Source: Conidiobolus incongruus B7586
Taxonomy: Eukaryota; Entomophthoromycota; Entomophthoromycetes; Entomophthorales; Conidiobolaceae
Assembly: GCA_000697335.1 (NCBI GenBank)
Contig: JNEM01006916.1
Location: 1 to 20,734, forward strand
Reading direction: 5' to 3'
Length of the DNA: 20,734 nucleotides
This document shows, one piece after another, positions 19,093 to 20,734 of the stretch; within the stretch, counting starts at the first letter, position 1; the number at the start of each line of letters is the position of its first letter. The notes under the pieces were generated by a model. The model was given only the letters and a program-made list of their open reading frames with translations, had not been told where the DNA came from and made no database searches. The translations under genes and the position numbers were made by a program.

Positions 19093-20109
19093 TTAAAATT
19101 TAATGTATTTACCTTTAGCTTTACTAACTTCTTTAAGTTTGTAGGGTATAGAATCAACTAACTTTTTATACTAAGAAGGGTTAATCTTATTCTATACTTC
19201 TTAAACATATTTTTAAAATTGATCTAAATTTTTTATTAGGGGGAAAACTTTAATAACTTTTTTTAACTAATTCTAAAGGTGTTTAATTAGATTAAAGTTA
19301 AAAGATTAAAGAAGCTACTTTATAACTATTATCTTGTTATTTTTAAGCTATTTGGTAATAAAAGCTATAGTATAACAAGAGGTATTATCTTGCTAGAAAA
19401 TAACATCAGATTTGTTTAACTTATATTATTCAATGGTTTTTTTCAATTTATTGTTTAGAATACTTTAGTACATTTTGATATTAATTCCTTTATTAACTTT
19501 ACAAAGATATTTTATACCTAAAGATAATATATATCCCTAAATAATAATTAGCCTACTATTATATTTTTGGGTAGAATTAACATAATAGTTATAAAGTAAT
19601 TTTATATTTTTTCTAAAGTATCTAGCTTTTTTATTAAATCTACTAAAGTATATTTTTGTTTCATTAGATTAAATAACCTTACTCTAATTAGTTTTAATTT
19701 AACATTAGTAGCAATATTTAAACTCCCACCTAATTTTACAGTAGGATTTTTTTAATTGGGGGTGTTTTTTCTTAAAGTGTAAGTAATATCTATATTAATA
19801 TAAAACACATATAATAGTATCAGTGCTAACTAATATTCTTATATAATTTTATAGTTCCTGTTGTATTTTTACAGCAATACTATATTTACCTATACTAATT
19901 AACCTATAGATATACTTCTTATTATGTTTATCTATGATTTTAACACACTTAAGTTTAAGTTTAAATGTTTCTTTATTGCTATTCTTAACAACTTTAACTA
20001 TAGTAGACTAGCTAACACTAATAATTCTAGCAATATCACAAGTTGATTTACCTTTTTTATAAAGTTAATTAATACACAAGTAAATTTTCTTAGAGAGGGA
20101 TTTAAGTAT
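19093..20109 (-). pseudogene. Tc1 transposase, decayed by transitions with the frame intact
   Basis: Minus-strand frame of 339 codons from ATA (20109, probably an altered ATG) to TAA (19093), the usual Tc1 transposase length. An N-terminal helix-turn-helix (LYKKGKSTCDIARIISVS) is followed by the catalytic core. The first catalytic Asp is now Asn (SNET, 19663-19665). The second Asp stands in QDNTS (19387-19389). The Glu is now Lys (LIKHL, 19282-19284), exactly 34 residues after the second Asp, so the family is DD34E. The C-terminus KKLVDSIPYKLKEVSKAKG fits Tc1 proteins well. There are 20 internal stops, ten TAA and ten TAG with no TGA, many at positions that are Trp or Gln in the family (HLWN, VIFQQDN, WG). 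No net frameshift is seen over 1 kb. All readable changes fit C-to-T or G-to-A. Confidence 0.9.
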
Positions 20110-20218
20110 AATAATACTAATAAAAAAAATTTAGTATATCTGTAAAATATTATATAAAATAATAACAAAGAGAGAAAAAAGATATGGCTATATATTGTTA
20201 AATATATCCCCTTATCTC

Positions 20219-20264
20219 AAAAACCCACAAATTTATAACTTACCTTGGTTAAATATTAAAGGTT
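20219..20264 (-). repeat. Right inner repeat of the Tc1 element
   Basis: Inverted partner of 19033-19079, with AAAAACCCACAAATTTATAA followed by the CTTACCTTGG core. Its outer edge lies 218 bp from the right end of the element, against 215 bp on the left, so the two arms are symmetrical. Confidence 0.75.
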
Positions 20265-20400
20265 AATATTTTTGCTAATAGTTTATTAAATATATCTAAA
20301 TATATTTATTTATTATTAAATAATATACCTTAATTATATATTATAGTTTCAAATAATCTAATATATACAATTGTTTTAGTTATTAATTAAAATATATATA

Positions 20401-20437
20401 TATTTTTGATTTTATGACTTACTTTTGTGGGTTAGTG
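20401..20437 (-). repeat. Right terminal inverted repeat of the Tc1 element
   Basis: 37 bp ending in ACTTTTGTGGGTTAGTG directly before the TA duplication at 20438-20439. It is the inverted partner of 18864-18900. Confidence 0.93.
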
Positions 20438-20734
20438 TATAAATATAATTATTTTAATTTATATTTTGATAAAGAGATATATATATAAGGATTTAATTAT
20501 AGACTTATATTCTTTGTCTAAATTTTTATAAATTATAGTATAACTTAATTAATTATAAATAAATTTATAATATAATTATTTACTAAAGGTAGACTTTAAT
20601 ATATTTAATTTTTTTATAGTTTTTAACTTAGCTTTTTTTATATATTAAATTTATTAGTTTAATAAATCTAATAGTTATCTATTATAAATATATAATTAAT
20701 TAACTATATCAATTAATTATATAATTTTTGGTTT
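20438..20734. other. AT-rich flank to the right of the Tc1 element
   Basis: No gene is seen. An inverted repeat with 13-bp arms and a 9-nt loop lies at 20689-20723 (TATAATTAATT-type arms). In DNA of this composition it is weak evidence for anything specific. Confidence 0.6.

Larger units (their letters stand above)
18864..20437 (-). mobile_element. Tc1-family DNA transposon (DD34E), full length, inactivated by point mutation
   Basis: A 1574-bp element whose ends read CACTAACC..GGTTAGTG, flanked on both sides by TA (18862-18863 and 20438-20439), the target duplicated by Tc1/mariner elements. Terminal inverted repeats of 37 bp match at 34 positions; the three differences are all transitions. 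Inner inverted repeats lie about 170-218 bp in from each end, so each arm is about 215 bp, as in IR/DR-type Tc1 elements. The transposase lies on the minus strand with arms on both sides. Both ends and full internal length are kept, so this is not a truncated or internally deleted copy. The coding frame is full of stops, so it cannot make its own transposase. It may still be mobilised in trans if an intact relative exists; that is inference. Confidence 0.93.

Noticed and set aside
19093-20109. Alternative genetic code (TAA/TAG read as Gln) explaining the stop-filled transposase frame
   Set aside because: Several stops sit at Trp positions, catalytic residues are also changed by G-to-A, and the neighbouring host genes end normally at TAG or TAA with no internal ones.
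20689-20723. AT-rich hairpin with 13-bp arms as a terminator or element end
   Set aside because: The arms consist only of A and T. In such DNA a repeat of this size is expected now and then, and nothing adjacent gives it meaning.

Overview
The window looks like nuclear DNA of a fungus with a very AT-rich genome. Intergenic DNA is extremely A+T-rich, while coding DNA is visibly richer in G+C. Introns are tiny (39-63 nt) with GT..AG ends and TACTAAT/TATTAAT-like branch sites, and the tRNA has no encoded CCA. A kinetochore subunit of a fungus-restricted family (Fta4/Nkp1) is present, together with an animal-like type IIC Na,K-ATPase homologue of the kind known mainly from early-diverging (non-Dikarya) fungi. 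I infer a zygomycete- or chytrid-grade fungus; the species cannot be named from sequence alone.

Layout. 1-5224 is an AT-rich gene desert ending in the pump promoter. 5225-8467 (+) is a single-exon P-type ATPase of 1080 aa. 8468-9961 is intergenic with small repeats. 9962-10034 (+) is tRNA-Ala(UGC). 10035-11355 is intergenic and ends in a good TATA box. 11356-12129 (+) encodes a secreted, very acidic Gly/Asp-repeat and Tyr-rich protein. A compact four-gene block follows. 12391-13438 (+) is a six-exon Fta4/Nkp1-like gene. 13542-14134 (-) is a four-exon NXT1/p15-like gene. 14620-17946 (+) is a two-exon DDB1 gene. The first two of these were rebuilt here from splice sites, because none of their exons except the first of Fta4 forms a long ORF. 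17947-18863 is intergenic. 18864-20437 is a complete-length Tc1 (DD34E) DNA transposon with terminal inverted repeats and a flanking TA duplication. 20438-20734 is AT-rich.

Functions. The genes do not form one pathway: a plasma-membrane cation pump, a tRNA, a secreted structural-looking protein, a CCAN/Sim4 kinetochore subunit, an mRNA-export cofactor, and the CUL4 ubiquitin-ligase adaptor. The most notable signals are four. The Tc1 transposase keeps a full-length frame with no net indel yet carries 20 internal stops, all TAA or TAG and none TGA, largely at Trp/Gln positions, which looks like RIP-type C-to-T mutation. The pump has changed ion-binding residues. The secreted repeat protein is unusual. 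Two conserved intron-rich genes would be missed by ORF calling.
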